Below, in pieces: positions 43,677 through 52,426 of a DNA stretch of 64,000 bases. Positions within the stretch are counted from its first letter, which is position 1, and each line of letters begins with the position of its first letter. The notes under the pieces are model-generated. The model searched no databases. It worked only from the letters and a program-made list of their open reading frames with translations, and was not told the origin of the DNA. The translations under genes were made by a program, and so were the position numbers. This DNA is from Anaerovorax sp. IOR16 (GTDB lineage: Bacteria; Bacillota; Clostridia; Peptostreptococcales; Anaerovoracaceae), in contig NZ_JADQTL010000009.1 of the NCBI RefSeq assembly GCF_017168145.1, positions 1,293,775-1,357,774 of the forward strand. Reading direction: 5' to 3'.

Positions 43677-43715
43677 TATAATGAGATTTTTAATACATTA
43701 AAAAGGAGTGATATT

Positions 43716-44321
43716 ATGAAGCCGTTATTGGAAATTCAAACTGTCCCTATTTCCATTGAATTTAAAGTAACGCCAGCAACCCGTCAAAAAACACATGCTA
43801 CTGCAGAATTGGAAATATCGAGAGAAAAAAATGGACTTCGAATTAAAAGCCAGCCAATTCAACTTAATGTGGATACCTTTGAAACACGAAACTCCATTTT
43901 TGAAACACCATTAAAAAGCATAGAGAGTTTTGCAAAAAAAGGAAAAGATGCAGCATATGCGGCAACCGCACGTTTTGCAAGGGAGGGAAATATGTTGTTG
44001 GATATCCACTTAAATGAAGATGCTCTAAATCAAATTGGTGCTTCTAGAATTGCACAACAGGAAAAAGACTTTAACATTGAATTTCTTCCTAACGTTCCTC
44101 CTGAATTAAACTGGACGCCCGGTGATATGCAAATTGAATATGAAATGGATAAATTAAACTTTGAATGGAAAACCAATCAAGGCAATTTTGAATTTATTCC
44201 GGCAAACATTGAATTTAATATCACACAGCAACCACAAGTTATTATTAAATACATTGGTTCTCCAATTTATGTACCAAAAAGTGCAAATCCAGATTATGAA
44301 CCTTTAGACGTGAAAGCATAG
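43716..44321 (+). CDS. DUF6470 family protein (YviE-like)
   Basis: A 201-residue protein resembling Bacillus YviE, with the N-terminal LEIQTVPISIEFKVTPA pattern and repeated beta-type segments such as IEYEMDKLNFEWK. YviE lies in the same place in Bacillus (flgL-yviE-fliW-csrA). No catalytic motif or membrane segment is visible, and its role in motility is not established. Confidence 0.8.
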   Translation: MKPLLEIQTVPISIEFKVTPATRQKTHATAELEISREKNGLRIKSQPIQLNVDTFETRNSIFETPLKSIESFAKKGKDAAYAATARFAREGNMLLDIHLNEDALNQIGASRIAQQEKDFNIEFLPNVPPELNWTPGDMQIEYEMDKLNFEWKTNQGNFEFIPANIEFNITQQPQVIIKYIGSPIYVPKSANPDYEPLDVKA

Positions 44322-44329
44322 GTGAATAC

Positions 44330-44782
44330 ATGAAAGTAAATACCAAATATTTTGGAGAACTCGAAATCAATACAGAAGAAGTTCTTTCATTTACGGAAGG
44401 ACTTTTTGGATTTGAATCGGAAAAACAATTTATTTTAATTCGTTTTGATGATGATACTATTCTCTGTTTACAAAGTTTAAAAGAATCAGAGCTGGCTTTT
44501 ATAGTAATGAATCCTTTTCACCTATTCCCCAACTACACGCCAATGCTCTCAAACTCTGAACTTCAAGATTTGGATGCAACGACAAGTACAGATTTATTCT
44601 ACTATGTCATCGCTGTAATACATGAGCCTTTCCAGAATACTACCATTAATTTAAAGTGTCCAATCGCAGTAAATCCAGAAAAGAAAAAAGCAAAACAAGT
44701 TATTTTAGAAAACAGTAATTATGCGATGCGTGAAACAATTGTTTCCGTTGAAGAAAAGGAGGGATTGTCTTGCTCATATTAA
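44330..44782 (+). CDS. fliW: Flagellar assembly factor FliW
   Basis: A 150-residue protein that binds both flagellin and CsrA and so adjusts flagellin translation. Family motifs are FGELEINTEEVLSFTEGLFGFE, shown in part as FTEGLFGFE, and VNLKCPIAVN-like NLKCPIAVNPEKKKAKQVIL. It overlaps csrA by 13 bases. This is the standard FliW-CsrA partner-switch pair. Confidence 0.94.
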   Translation: MKVNTKYFGELEINTEEVLSFTEGLFGFESEKQFILIRFDDDTILCLQSLKESELAFIVMNPFHLFPNYTPMLSNSELQDLDATTSTDLFYYVIAVIHEPFQNTTINLKCPIAVNPEKKKAKQVILENSNYAMRETIVSVEEKEGLSCSY

Positions 44783-45012
44783 CAAGAAAAGCAAATCAAT
44801 CTTTTCTAATAAACGAAGACATTGAAATTACCGTAACAGAAATTGGCGGAGATAAAGTAAGAATCGCCATAGACGCACCAAAAACAGTAAAAATTCTAAG
44901 AAAAGAATTGGTGGAAGCCACATCAGCAAATAAAGAAGCACTTGAAAACTCAAACTTAGAATTGTCACAAATAAAGTCAATTCTAAGTAAAAGTTATAAA
45001 GTAATAAAATAA
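44770..45012 (+). CDS. csrA: Carbon storage regulator CsrA
   Basis: An 80-residue RNA-binding dimer that blocks translation, in motile Firmicutes mainly of flagellin. The N-terminal MLILTRKANQSFLINEDIEI and VRIAIDAPKTVKILRKEL are typical. The start is TTG with AAGGAGG upstream inside fliW. The flagellin gene that often follows csrA is absent: the next gene is convergent. Confidence 0.94.
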   Translation: MLILTRKANQSFLINEDIEITVTEIGGDKVRIAIDAPKTVKILRKELVEATSANKEALENSNLELSQIKSILSKSYKVIK

Positions 45013-45048
45013 TATATTCATTGCAAATAAGAGTTTATTCTACATTAA

Positions 45049-45072
45049 TAATCCATAAATAACTATGGGTTA
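45049..45072. terminator. Weak hairpin between convergent csrA and the ylqH-like gene
   Basis: A nine-bp stem, TAATCCATA with TATGGGTTA (one G-U pair on the plus strand), followed by a modestly U-rich stretch. It is the only candidate terminator in the 66-base gap between the two operon ends. Confidence 0.35.
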
Positions 45073-45078
45073 AAATTT

Positions 45079-45357
45079 CTATTTTCTATGTTCTGGTGCG
45101 TAGTTTAAAAAGTACACATAGATATCTATCACTGCGCGGTATAATTCTTCTGGAATCTCCGCTCCTAATTCTAATTGTGATAAAACAGTGCTTAACGAGC
45201 TATCCTCAAAAACAGGAACATTATTTTCATTCGCTACCTCAACAATTTTTTCAGCCATGTGACCAAGTCCGGAGGCAACTACTACTGGAGCTGCTTCTTC
45301 CTCTTGGTATTTTAAGGCAACCGCTCTTCGAACTAAATCTTTATTATACAGTGACAT
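45079..45357 (-). CDS. FlhB C-terminal-domain homologue (YlqH-like)
   Basis: About 92 residues resembling only the C-terminal cytoplasmic domain of FlhB (AVALKYQEEEAAPVVVASG, AEKIVEVANENNVPVFED, IPEELYRAVIDIYVYF). It has no membrane segments and no NPTH self-cleavage motif. Such FlhB-C proteins (YlqH, FhlP in others) can partly replace the FlhB cytoplasmic domain in export. The ATG at 45357 is chosen; one at 45366 lies too close to GGGAG. It overlaps the preceding gene by 14 bases. Confidence 0.82.
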   Translation of the reverse strand: MSLYNKDLVRRAVALKYQEEEAAPVVVASGLGHMAEKIVEVANENNVPVFEDSSLSTVLSQLELGAEIPEELYRAVIDIYVYFLNYAPEHRK

Positions 45358-46756
45358 TGATTGCATTTCTCCCTTCATAAAGCTTTGGAAAGACTTCAGA
45401 AATACTTTTAGGTGAGACACATTTCCCTAAGACAAACGTACGAAAAGATAATTGATTACGAGTAATAATCTCAGAAATACCTTGGGATATTTCTTTTTCT
45501 TTTTGAGCTAATATTTCTGGATAATATAACTCTAGATCTACTTTTCCATCCTTAGAAAGCAATATCATCTCAAAATAGCCTAAATCACGAATATCAAATT
45601 TCACCAATATCTTTATTGCTCTGCCTCCATTGCCTCCCTTTTCACTTTGATCATCCGGATCAATCCAAACCTCAGAGAAAAATTGCCGTCCATTCACTTC
45701 GGCTGGTATTGTCATATGTACAAGTGGCATATATACACTTTCATTTAATAATAAAGACGAAAGCATGTTTTCAAAGATTGCCTTACTTTCGACACCGGCA
45801 GCCCCATTCATTCCTTTTGAAATAATACCTACAAGATGATCCAGTAAGTTTGTATTCTCGTTTAAAGCATCTGTATTCATTAATCTGTTTTTTAATGCTT
45901 CTAAATCTACACCTGGCAACTTACGGCTGATCTCACGAAATCCCATTAAGGTGAAAAATGATTGTAAAAATGCCTCTTTTTCTCCCGATTCATAGCGAGC
46001 AATATTTAAAGTTAATACTGCCATAATATCACGTGCCATACCAAAATCTTTTGTACTGCTTACATAATTTGCAAGAAAAGGAAGTATCTCATTTTTTAAT
46101 ATAGCTAAATTATTACTATTTTGTCCATTTAAATGCTGGAGCTCTAATTTTTCAATCATACCATTTAGCTGAGTACCTCTAGACTGAGGCATATTTATTG
46201 CAATATTTTTTAAATTAGATACCATGTTTTTTAATATATGATTTCCGGAAGTCATACTATCATAGCGACGTAAAAAATCCAATATAGTACCTTTTAATTC
46301 AGAAGAACCACTTTCTTTTATCGCTTGACGAAGCAAATCAAAAAAAGGCCCGGAAAACTTTACAGCACTGCTCTTTTGGTTCTTAAGAAAGTGAAGCAAT
46401 TCTTTATCCGTCATCTTTAATAAATTCATATATTGAGCAAGCTCTTCTGTAAAATTAGAACTAAGCCCGGCATTTACTTGACTTCCAAGCTTTGAAAAAA
46501 AGATTTCACCATAAGTTTCTGTTAAGCTTGTTAAACTACGAACAGCTTGCATAAATTTATCAAAGTTGGAATCCATATTTGGCGCATATTGATTTGGCTG
46601 CCGATCTGCATTAACATTTTGATCTTGAGTTTTAGAAACTCTAGAAGGATCAGCTACATTATATAATTGATCCTGCTGTGGATTTTGATGTGGTTTTAAT
46701 CTGCTTGCATTCTCACTGCCGGTTACTGGCGTGTCTACTCTTAAAAGATCCACCAT
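45344..46756 (-). CDS. FliK-like / YlqG-like protein
   Basis: A 470-residue cytoplasmic protein. The first 60 residues are polar and rich in Asn/Gln, the middle (70-330) is helical, and the C-terminus (about 345-465) resembles the FliK/YlqG C-terminal fold, with VWIDPDDQ, IKILVKFDIRDLGYFEMILL and a final FVLGKCVSP. It is followed by the YlqH-like gene, the same pairing as ylqG-ylqH in Bacillus, where the function is unclear. It is distinct from the true fliK at 56.5 kb. Confidence 0.7.
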   Translation of the reverse strand: MVDLLRVDTPVTGSENASRLKPHQNPQQDQLYNVADPSRVSKTQDQNVNADRQPNQYAPNMDSNFDKFMQAVRSLTSLTETYGEIFFSKLGSQVNAGLSSNFTEELAQYMNLLKMTDKELLHFLKNQKSSAVKFSGPFFDLLRQAIKESGSSELKGTILDFLRRYDSMTSGNHILKNMVSNLKNIAINMPQSRGTQLNGMIEKLELQHLNGQNSNNLAILKNEILPFLANYVSSTKDFGMARDIMAVLTLNIARYESGEKEAFLQSFFTLMGFREISRKLPGVDLEALKNRLMNTDALNENTNLLDHLVGIISKGMNGAAGVESKAIFENMLSSLLLNESVYMPLVHMTIPAEVNGRQFFSEVWIDPDDQSEKGGNGGRAIKILVKFDIRDLGYFEMILLSKDGKVDLELYYPEILAQKEKEISQGISEIITRNQLSFRTFVLGKCVSPKSISEVFPKLYEGRNAINVTV

Positions 46757-46776
46757 ATTTTTACTCCTTCATACTG

Positions 46777-47838
46777 TTATGCATTTTTCCCTCTGATTCG
46801 ATATACCAATGCTAAAATTTCTGCTACGGCACCGTAATATTCCAATGGAATTTCTTCATTAAGTGATGCTACTGCATAAATTGCACGAGTCAGTTCTTTG
46901 TTCTCCATTACGTAGACACCAGCTTCCTCAGCAACTTGGACAATACGCAGTGCCAGTTCATCCTGCCCTTTTGCTACGACATAAGGCGCAGCATCTTTTT
47001 CAATATCATATTTTAACGCAACCGCATAATGTGTTGGGTTACGAATTATTACATCAGCTTCAGGGACGGCTTGCATCATTCGGGACATAGCCATTTTTCG
47101 CTGTAACTCCTTAATTTTCCCTTTAACCTGAGGGTCCCCTTCCATTTGCTTATATTCTTCTTTTACTTCTTGTTTCGTCATACGAATCTGACGTTCATAA
47201 TCCCATCTCTGATACAAGAAGTCAAAGCCTGCAATAAACACAAACACAATACATACCATGTATACCATATTCATTGCTGAACTTAAAACATAAGAAATGG
47301 AAGCTTCAATTCCTAAAAATAAGGTTTTTGAAATATCTCCGGTACGTCCTTTAAAAAACAGATATAAAATATAACCAATAATAACAATTTTAATTAAACC
47401 TTTTAATACTTCAATAAAACTTTTCAAAGAAAAAATTCGCTTTATTCCTTCTAATGGATTTAGGCGATTGAATTTAGGTTTTAAGCTATCCTTCGAAAAG
47501 AGAAAACGCGTTTGAGCACCCGTTCCGATAACAGCAGCCAAGATAGATACTGAAAAGATCGGTATCATAATCATTGCAATGGTTACCATAGAATCCATTA
47601 ATATTTCATGGCTTGTAGTTACTGAAAGAATATTTATCTCAGCAATTCGATTGATATATATATGAATACACTCAGCAATTCTTTTAAAAATCATTGGAAA
47701 CATTGCTTTTAATGTAAAAAATACAAATGCGAGTGAAAGAACCGTTGTAATATCTTTACTTGAAAATATATTACCTTTTTTCCGCTCATCCCTTCGTTTT
47801 TTCGGGGTGGCTTTCTCGGTTTTTGAACCGTTATCCAA
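46777..47838 (-). CDS. flhB: Flagellar export switch protein FlhB
   Basis: A 353-residue export-gate protein. The N-terminus is KTEKATPKKRRDERKKGN, four transmembrane segments span about 30-215, and the C-terminal cytoplasmic domain has the self-cleaving NPTH motif near residue 267 (IIRNPTHYAVALKY). Cleavage switches export from rod/hook to filament substrates, with FliK. The start is TTG with a GGGGGGAG site. It follows fliR by 14 bases. Confidence 0.95.
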   Translation of the reverse strand: MDNGSKTEKATPKKRRDERKKGNIFSSKDITTVLSLAFVFFTLKAMFPMIFKRIAECIHIYINRIAEINILSVTTSHEILMDSMVTIAMIMIPIFSVSILAAVIGTGAQTRFLFSKDSLKPKFNRLNPLEGIKRIFSLKSFIEVLKGLIKIVIIGYILYLFFKGRTGDISKTLFLGIEASISYVLSSAMNMVYMVCIVFVFIAGFDFLYQRWDYERQIRMTKQEVKEEYKQMEGDPQVKGKIKELQRKMAMSRMMQAVPEADVIIRNPTHYAVALKYDIEKDAAPYVVAKGQDELALRIVQVAEEAGVYVMENKELTRAIYAVASLNEEIPLEYYGAVAEILALVYRIRGKNA

Positions 47839-47852
47839 TAGCTCTCCCCCCT

Positions 47853-48632
47853 TTATTTTAACAAATACATACTAGCATTAATTGCATCAAACATTAACTC
47901 TATGGATTTCCCCAAAAAAGAAACAACGGGAGAAAAAACAAGAACTAAAATAAGCAGTCCAATAAATAATTTTGCCTGTATATTTACCACAAATACATTA
48001 ATTTGAGGAATTGCTTTCATTAAAATTCCCACTCCAATTTCCATAAGAAACTGTGTCGCTAAAATCGGCATTGCTAATTTAACCGCTAAAACCGTACATT
48101 GACAAAAAACATCAATGATTTGACCTGTTAATTCAGTATGTATTTGCAGTTCTCCATAAGGAATGACTTCTCCTGATGTTAAAAATAATTTTATTAAATT
48201 TAAATGTGCATCTGTTGTAAAGAATAGGAACATATAAGTAATATTAAAAAAAGTTGCACTTAATGACATCGAAACATTACTCTGAGGATCGTAAATTTTA
48301 GACATAGAAATACCCATCTGCATGTCCATCAATTCCCCACCAAAAACAATGATATAAGTAAACAAGGTACAGATAAACCCGATAGTATACCCAACTATAA
48401 ATTCTTTTATCATCAAAATCAATAGAGTAATGGAATTTATATTATCAACTGTTTCTGGCTGTGCAAAAGATCCAATCACAAGAGTAAGCATAATAATAAG
48501 CCCTGCCTTAAATATAGAAGGAAAGTTCTTCCCACCTAAAAGCGGATTAAATAAAATACATCCTGTCATTCGCATGAATACCAGAGCGACTCCAGCTAGC
48601 TGTGCCATATTAATCATAGACCCATTTTCCAT
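47853..48632 (-). CDS. fliR: Flagellar export gate protein FliR
   Basis: A 259-residue membrane protein with about six hydrophobic segments that forms the export channel with FliP and FliQ. Typical features are FMRMTGCILFNPLLGG and the ELMDMQMGISMSKIYDPQS region. It follows fliQ by four bases and precedes flhB. Confidence 0.94.
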   Translation of the reverse strand: MENGSMINMAQLAGVALVFMRMTGCILFNPLLGGKNFPSIFKAGLIIMLTLVIGSFAQPETVDNINSITLLILMIKEFIVGYTIGFICTLFTYIIVFGGELMDMQMGISMSKIYDPQSNVSMSLSATFFNITYMFLFFTTDAHLNLIKLFLTSGEVIPYGELQIHTELTGQIIDVFCQCTVLAVKLAMPILATQFLMEIGVGILMKAIPQINVFVVNIQAKLFIGLLILVLVFSPVVSFLGKSIELMFDAINASMYLLK

Positions 48633-48636
48633 CCTA

Positions 48637-48897
48637 TTATTTCTGCATCAAATAAAAAATTTGATTTGTAAAGTCCATCAGTGACTCCAACATCCATGAT
48701 CCGCCTGCTAATAATATAATTGCAATTAAAAGCAATTTAGGAACAAAAGTGATTGTCTGTTCATGTATTTGAGTTGCCGCTTGAAAAATAGAAATAATCA
48801 ATCCAATCAGCATACTAATTAATAGCATTGGCGCTGCTAACTTTGTAGCCAGAACAATTGCCTCTTGCATGATCTGAAGTGCATTTGAAACTGTCAT
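48637..48897 (-). CDS. fliQ: Flagellar export gate protein FliQ
   Basis: About 86 residues with two transmembrane helices (APMLLISMLIGLIISIFQA, and LLLIAIILLAGGSWMLESL). The linker TQIHEQTITFVPK is a family hallmark. The ATG at 48897 has AGGAG seven bases upstream; the open frame extends further into fliP but without a ribosome site. Confidence 0.94.
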   Translation of the reverse strand: MTVSNALQIMQEAIVLATKLAAPMLLISMLIGLIISIFQAATQIHEQTITFVPKLLLIAIILLAGGSWMLESLMDFTNQIFYLMQK

Positions 48898-48929
48898 CTT
48901 CGTTCTCCTAACTCTTACATCGTTTATTG

Positions 48930-49586
48930 TCAATTAAAGCTTTTAACCAAAGTAGAAAAGAGTAAATCCCATCCATTTACCACAACAAATAATAATATTT
49001 TAAACGGTAATGAAATCATAGCAGGAGGAAGCATAATCATCCCCATTGACATTAACGTACTGGAAACAATAATATCTATAATTAAAAAAGGAATGAAAAT
49101 CAAAAATCCCATCGTAAAAGCGCGGCTCAATTCACTTGTCATAAATGCCGGAACTACGATTGTCATTGGAAGTTCATCCAAATTCTCAGGAGCTTCTTTA
49201 TCTGCAAACTCCAAAAACATATTTAAAGTGTCAATTTTTGTTTGAGCTAACATAAATTCCTTCATCGGTACAGATGCTTTCTCTAATGCAACCTCTTGCG
49301 TAATCTGACCTTGCTGATATGGTTGATACGCCTGCGTATTAATATCTTGCATAACAGGTGTCATAATGAACAATGAAAGAAACAAAGCAATTCCAGTCAA
49401 TACCATATTGGGAGGTGTCTGCTGCAATCCTAGCGCATTTCGTAATATGGATAGCACAATAATAATTCTCGTAAAAGAAGTCATCATTACAATAATAGAA
49501 GGTAATAATGTAATAATTGTAAGTAAGACTAAAAGCTCTAAAGTTTGTACATGATTGCCGTTGATATTTACCAATGAATCTAGCAT
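48930..49586 (-). CDS. fliP: Flagellar export gate protein FliP
   Basis: A 218-residue gate protein with four membrane segments. It shows LPSIIVMMTSFTRIIIVLSI, ALGLQQTPPNMVL, the periplasmic loop, and SMGMIMLPPAMISLPFKILL, all strongly conserved. It has no obvious cleavable signal peptide. It lies between fliO and fliQ. Confidence 0.96.
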   Translation of the reverse strand: MLDSLVNINGNHVQTLELLVLLTIITLLPSIIVMMTSFTRIIIVLSILRNALGLQQTPPNMVLTGIALFLSLFIMTPVMQDINTQAYQPYQQGQITQEVALEKASVPMKEFMLAQTKIDTLNMFLEFADKEAPENLDELPMTIVVPAFMTSELSRAFTMGFLIFIPFLIIDIIVSSTLMSMGMIMLPPAMISLPFKILLFVVVNGWDLLFSTLVKSFN

Positions 49587-49604
49587 GAAAGACTACCTCT
49601 CATT

Positions 49605-49946
49605 TTATTTCTCCTTTGTTTTTTTATTAAGCATTCCCTCTAAAGCATTTTTAAACGAATCTGTATGCAAAGACATATGCCCTTCACTTGGAAGCTCAAT
49701 TAATTGATCTTTTGATAATTCTGTCAAAATATTAATGGATTGAGATGTATTCCCAACCAGATAATGCTTATCGCCGATTTGCAATATAATAACAGATCGG
49801 TCTTGCCCTGTAGGAAGCCGATCGATAATTTTCATATATTTTGCGCTGTTTATCTTCGATGCACCGGTTGCCAGATATTTACTAAACAAATAACTTAAAT
49901 AAATAACGCCTACCATGGCAGTCATTGCTAAAATTAGTTCAGTCAC
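49605..49946 (-). CDS. fliO: Flagellar export scaffold protein FliO
   Basis: A 113-residue protein with one N-terminal membrane helix (LAMTAMVGVIYLSYLFSKYL) and a cytoplasmic domain with IDRLPTGQDRSVIILQIGDK, the FliO/FliZ pattern. It helps FliP assemble. The start is GTG with a poor ribosome site, so it may depend on coupling to fliY, 13 bases upstream. Confidence 0.88.
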   Translation of the reverse strand: MTELILAMTAMVGVIYLSYLFSKYLATGASKINSAKYMKIIDRLPTGQDRSVIILQIGDKHYLVGNTSQSINILTELSKDQLIELPSEGHMSLHTDSFKNALEGMLNKKTKEK

Positions 49947-49958
49947 AATATTCTACCT

Positions 49959-51389
49959 TTACGCTTTCATATTTGTGTTTTTAAACAATAATTCATGTCC
50001 CTTTAGAATCTCTGTAATTTTTACACCAAAAGAGTCATCAACAACAACGACATCACCTTTGGCCACGGCTTGGCCATTTACATAAATATCAATTTGATCA
50101 CCAGCCATTTTATCCAAAACAATTAATGTACCTTTTGTAAAACCTAAAATATCCTTTACAGACTTTTTCGTCCTTCCAATTTCAACGGATACCTGTAATG
50201 GAACTTGCATAATTAAATCTAGATTGGATTTTTCCTCTACATTCAAATTTACTAAGTCTCCAGCCTGATTTTCCTTAGAGATATATTTCATATCAATTAT
50301 TTTCGGTTCCTGCTGCATCATAGGCTGTTGCTGCATCATAGGCTGTTGCTGCATCATAGGCTGTTGTTGCATCATAGGCTGTTGCTGCATCATAGGCTGC
50401 TGTTGCATCATAGGCTGCTGCTGCATCATAGGCTGCTGCTGCATCATAGGCTGCTGCTGCATTGCAGGCTGTTGCTGCATTGCGGGCTGTTGCTGCATTG
50501 CGGGCTGTTGCTGCATCGGCTGTGCCATAGAATCCGTATTTGATGTCGCTGACATCTGTTCCATCATACGTTCAATCTCTTCCTGTGACATTGTTTTTGA
50601 AGATGATGGTTCCGGTTCCGGAGTAACGGAATCAGATCCTCCTGTCATTTGCGCCATCATTTCTTCAATTTCTTGTTGTGACATTGTACGTGTTCCATGT
50701 TGTGGTATATCTTCATTAGACTCTGTTTCTTGAGTCATCTGCATTCCTACCGGCTGAATTAAATTTACTTCACCATTTTCATTCACATCACTTAATCCAA
50801 AGGAGGAAACCAAATGTTTGGCAAGTTGAACCTCCATTAAAGTCATAAACTCACTATGCAAGCATCCTTCAATGTCTAATTTAAAAGAAACCACTACCAT
50901 TGGTTGCTCTGGTTCAAAATATTTCTTCTTAAAATCCATAGATTCTTCGACTTCAAAAGAAACCGGAGTAGAAATATTAATTACCTCTCCTAAAAACTCT
51001 GCTAAAGCGGTTGCAGAAGCACCCATCATCTGATTCATGACTTCGCAGACTGCACTCATACTCAATTCATCCAGTTCAAATTCTTCATCCGAAATTTCTG
51101 TATGCATGAGCAGCTCTAATATATTTTTTACATCGGTTCGCTTTAAAAGCATAATGTTGTTTCCGGATAAACCTTCTACATATGTAATTTCAACAGCAAT
51201 TGCAGGTTCTAAAGATGTAAACTCAAATTCGTCTATGTCTAACACCCTAACTTTAGGAGTCGTGATATCGACACGTCGCTCTAACATATCTGAAACAGCA
51301 GTAGCGGAAGAACCTAAGCTAATATTTAGAATCTCACCAATCGCATCTATTTCCATTTCATTGAATAATTTAGCATTTTTTTCACTCAT
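49959..51389 (-). CDS. fliY: Flagellar motor switch phosphatase FliY with a Gln/Met-rich repeat linker
   Basis: About 476 residues. The N-terminal CheC-like phosphatase domain has two intact sites, DAIGEILN near residue 12 and SAVCEVMN near residue 108. The linker (about 230-365) contains two TMSQEEIE-type segments and a run of 12 six-residue MQQQP(A/M) repeats. The C-terminus (about 385-475) is the FliN-type SpoA domain. FliY removes phosphate from CheY-P at the rotor and forms the C-ring base. The ATG at 51389 has GGAGG eight bases ahead, better than one at 51395. Confidence 0.93.
   Translation of the reverse strand: MSEKNAKLFNEMEIDAIGEILNISLGSSATAVSDMLERRVDITTPKVRVLDIDEFEFTSLEPAIAVEITYVEGLSGNNIMLLKRTDVKNILELLMHTEISDEEFELDELSMSAVCEVMNQMMGASATALAEFLGEVINISTPVSFEVEESMDFKKKYFEPEQPMVVVSFKLDIEGCLHSEFMTLMEVQLAKHLVSSFGLSDVNENGEVNLIQPVGMQMTQETESNEDIPQHGTRTMSQQEIEEMMAQMTGGSDSVTPEPEPSSSKTMSQEEIERMMEQMSATSNTDSMAQPMQQQPAMQQQPAMQQQPAMQQQPMMQQQPMMQQQPMMQQQPMMQQQPMMQQQPMMQQQPMMQQQPMMQQEPKIIDMKYISKENQAGDLVNLNVEEKSNLDLIMQVPLQVSVEIGRTKKSVKDILGFTKGTLIVLDKMAGDQIDIYVNGQAVAKGDVVVVDDSFGVKITEILKGHELLFKNTNMKA
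50301..50516 (-). repeat. Twelve tandem 18-bp repeats inside fliY
   Basis: Twelve in-frame 18-base units encode MQQQPA three times, MQQQPM eight times and a final MQQEPK. Neighbouring units differ mainly by CAA/CAG changes. The array lies in the linker between the phosphatase and FliN domains, so changes in copy number would keep the reading frame. Confidence 0.95.
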
Positions 51390-51408
51390 AAACATTTCCT
51401 CCGACGAC

Positions 51409-52413
51409 CTAGTTTTTCACTATAGTTCCATTCAGCTTTACTGCCATATTATCCTTGTAGACACCCAATTTACCTTTAAACCAAGGCTCTTCTTCCACGC
51501 ATACATAAACATCCGAGTCTTTTGGTACATGTAAATTCAGTACGTCATTCACCTTAAGCTGATACAAGTCTTCCAAACTAATTAGGGCTTCCCCTAATAA
51601 TGCTTTGATATCTAATGCAGAATCCTCTACACTTCTAGCCAACGAAATACGTTCTAGCTCTTCTTGTTGCTCTTTTCTCTTATTAATTGTTTTTGATTTT
51701 TCGAAAGCTTCAAAAACATGATTTAAAATGTTGCCAGGTAAACAGATATTGATTTTCCCTTCTGTATCCTTTAATTTAATTGTTAAAATAACAATGACAA
51801 CGATTTCGTCCATTCCTACTACTTGAACAAGTCTCGGGTTGGTTTCCAACCGGCGAAATTGAAATTCAATATCCAAATAATTCTGCCATACGTCACTCAT
51901 TAAAGGAGAGATATGCTTTATAACACTTTCATACAACACCAATTCAATGTCTGTATATCCGTCATTTTCATCTTCTGCATCCGAATCACCTGTACCACCA
52001 AGCATTCGGTCAATGATTGCATAAATAATGGATTTAGATATTTCTACCATTATTGGTTCTTCATCATCCACATCTCTTCCAGTTATTTTCCCATCGATAA
52101 AAGCAACTATATCATCTTCACCTAGTGCATTGTTAAACTCATAATAACGCTGTTCTTCAATATCGACTAATTCCACCTCACAACTTAAGCGTAGCATGCT
52201 TGTCAGGTGTGAAGCAATGACTCTAGCATAGCTTTCATATACACTATTTACTAATTTCAAGCGATCCTTTGTAAATTTTTTCGGTGTATGAAAATCGTAC
52301 TTTCGAACCTTGGGCTCAGAAGTACTGCTAGTCATAGATTGCTTGTCAAATCCTTCTGTTTGTACGGCATTTAATAAGGCATCTATCTGGCTTTGTGTTA
52401 AAACATCACCCAT
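51409..52413 (-). CDS. fliM: Flagellar motor switch protein FliM
   Basis: A 334-residue C-ring protein. The N-terminal CheY-P-binding peptide is LTQSQIDALLNAV, the middle has YARVIASHLTSML and IIDRMLGGTG, and the C-terminus is a SpoA domain (VNDVLNLHVPKDSDVYV). It follows motB by 13 bases. A good GGAGAG site precedes the ATG. Confidence 0.95.
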   Translation of the reverse strand: MGDVLTQSQIDALLNAVQTEGFDKQSMTSSTSEPKVRKYDFHTPKKFTKDRLKLVNSVYESYARVIASHLTSMLRLSCEVELVDIEEQRYYEFNNALGEDDIVAFIDGKITGRDVDDEEPIMVEISKSIIYAIIDRMLGGTGDSDAEDENDGYTDIELVLYESVIKHISPLMSDVWQNYLDIEFQFRRLETNPRLVQVVGMDEIVVIVILTIKLKDTEGKINICLPGNILNHVFEAFEKSKTINKRKEQQEELERISLARSVEDSALDIKALLGEALISLEDLYQLKVNDVLNLHVPKDSDVYVCVEEEPWFKGKLGVYKDNMAVKLNGTIVKN

Positions 52414-52426
52414 ACTGCTCTCCTCT

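Noticed and set aside
50301..50543. 18-bp tandem repeats considered as a CRISPR or minisatellite outside genes
   Set aside because: There are no unique spacers, and the units encode an in-frame MQQQPM repeat inside fliY; the plus-strand reading frame over them is only its complement.
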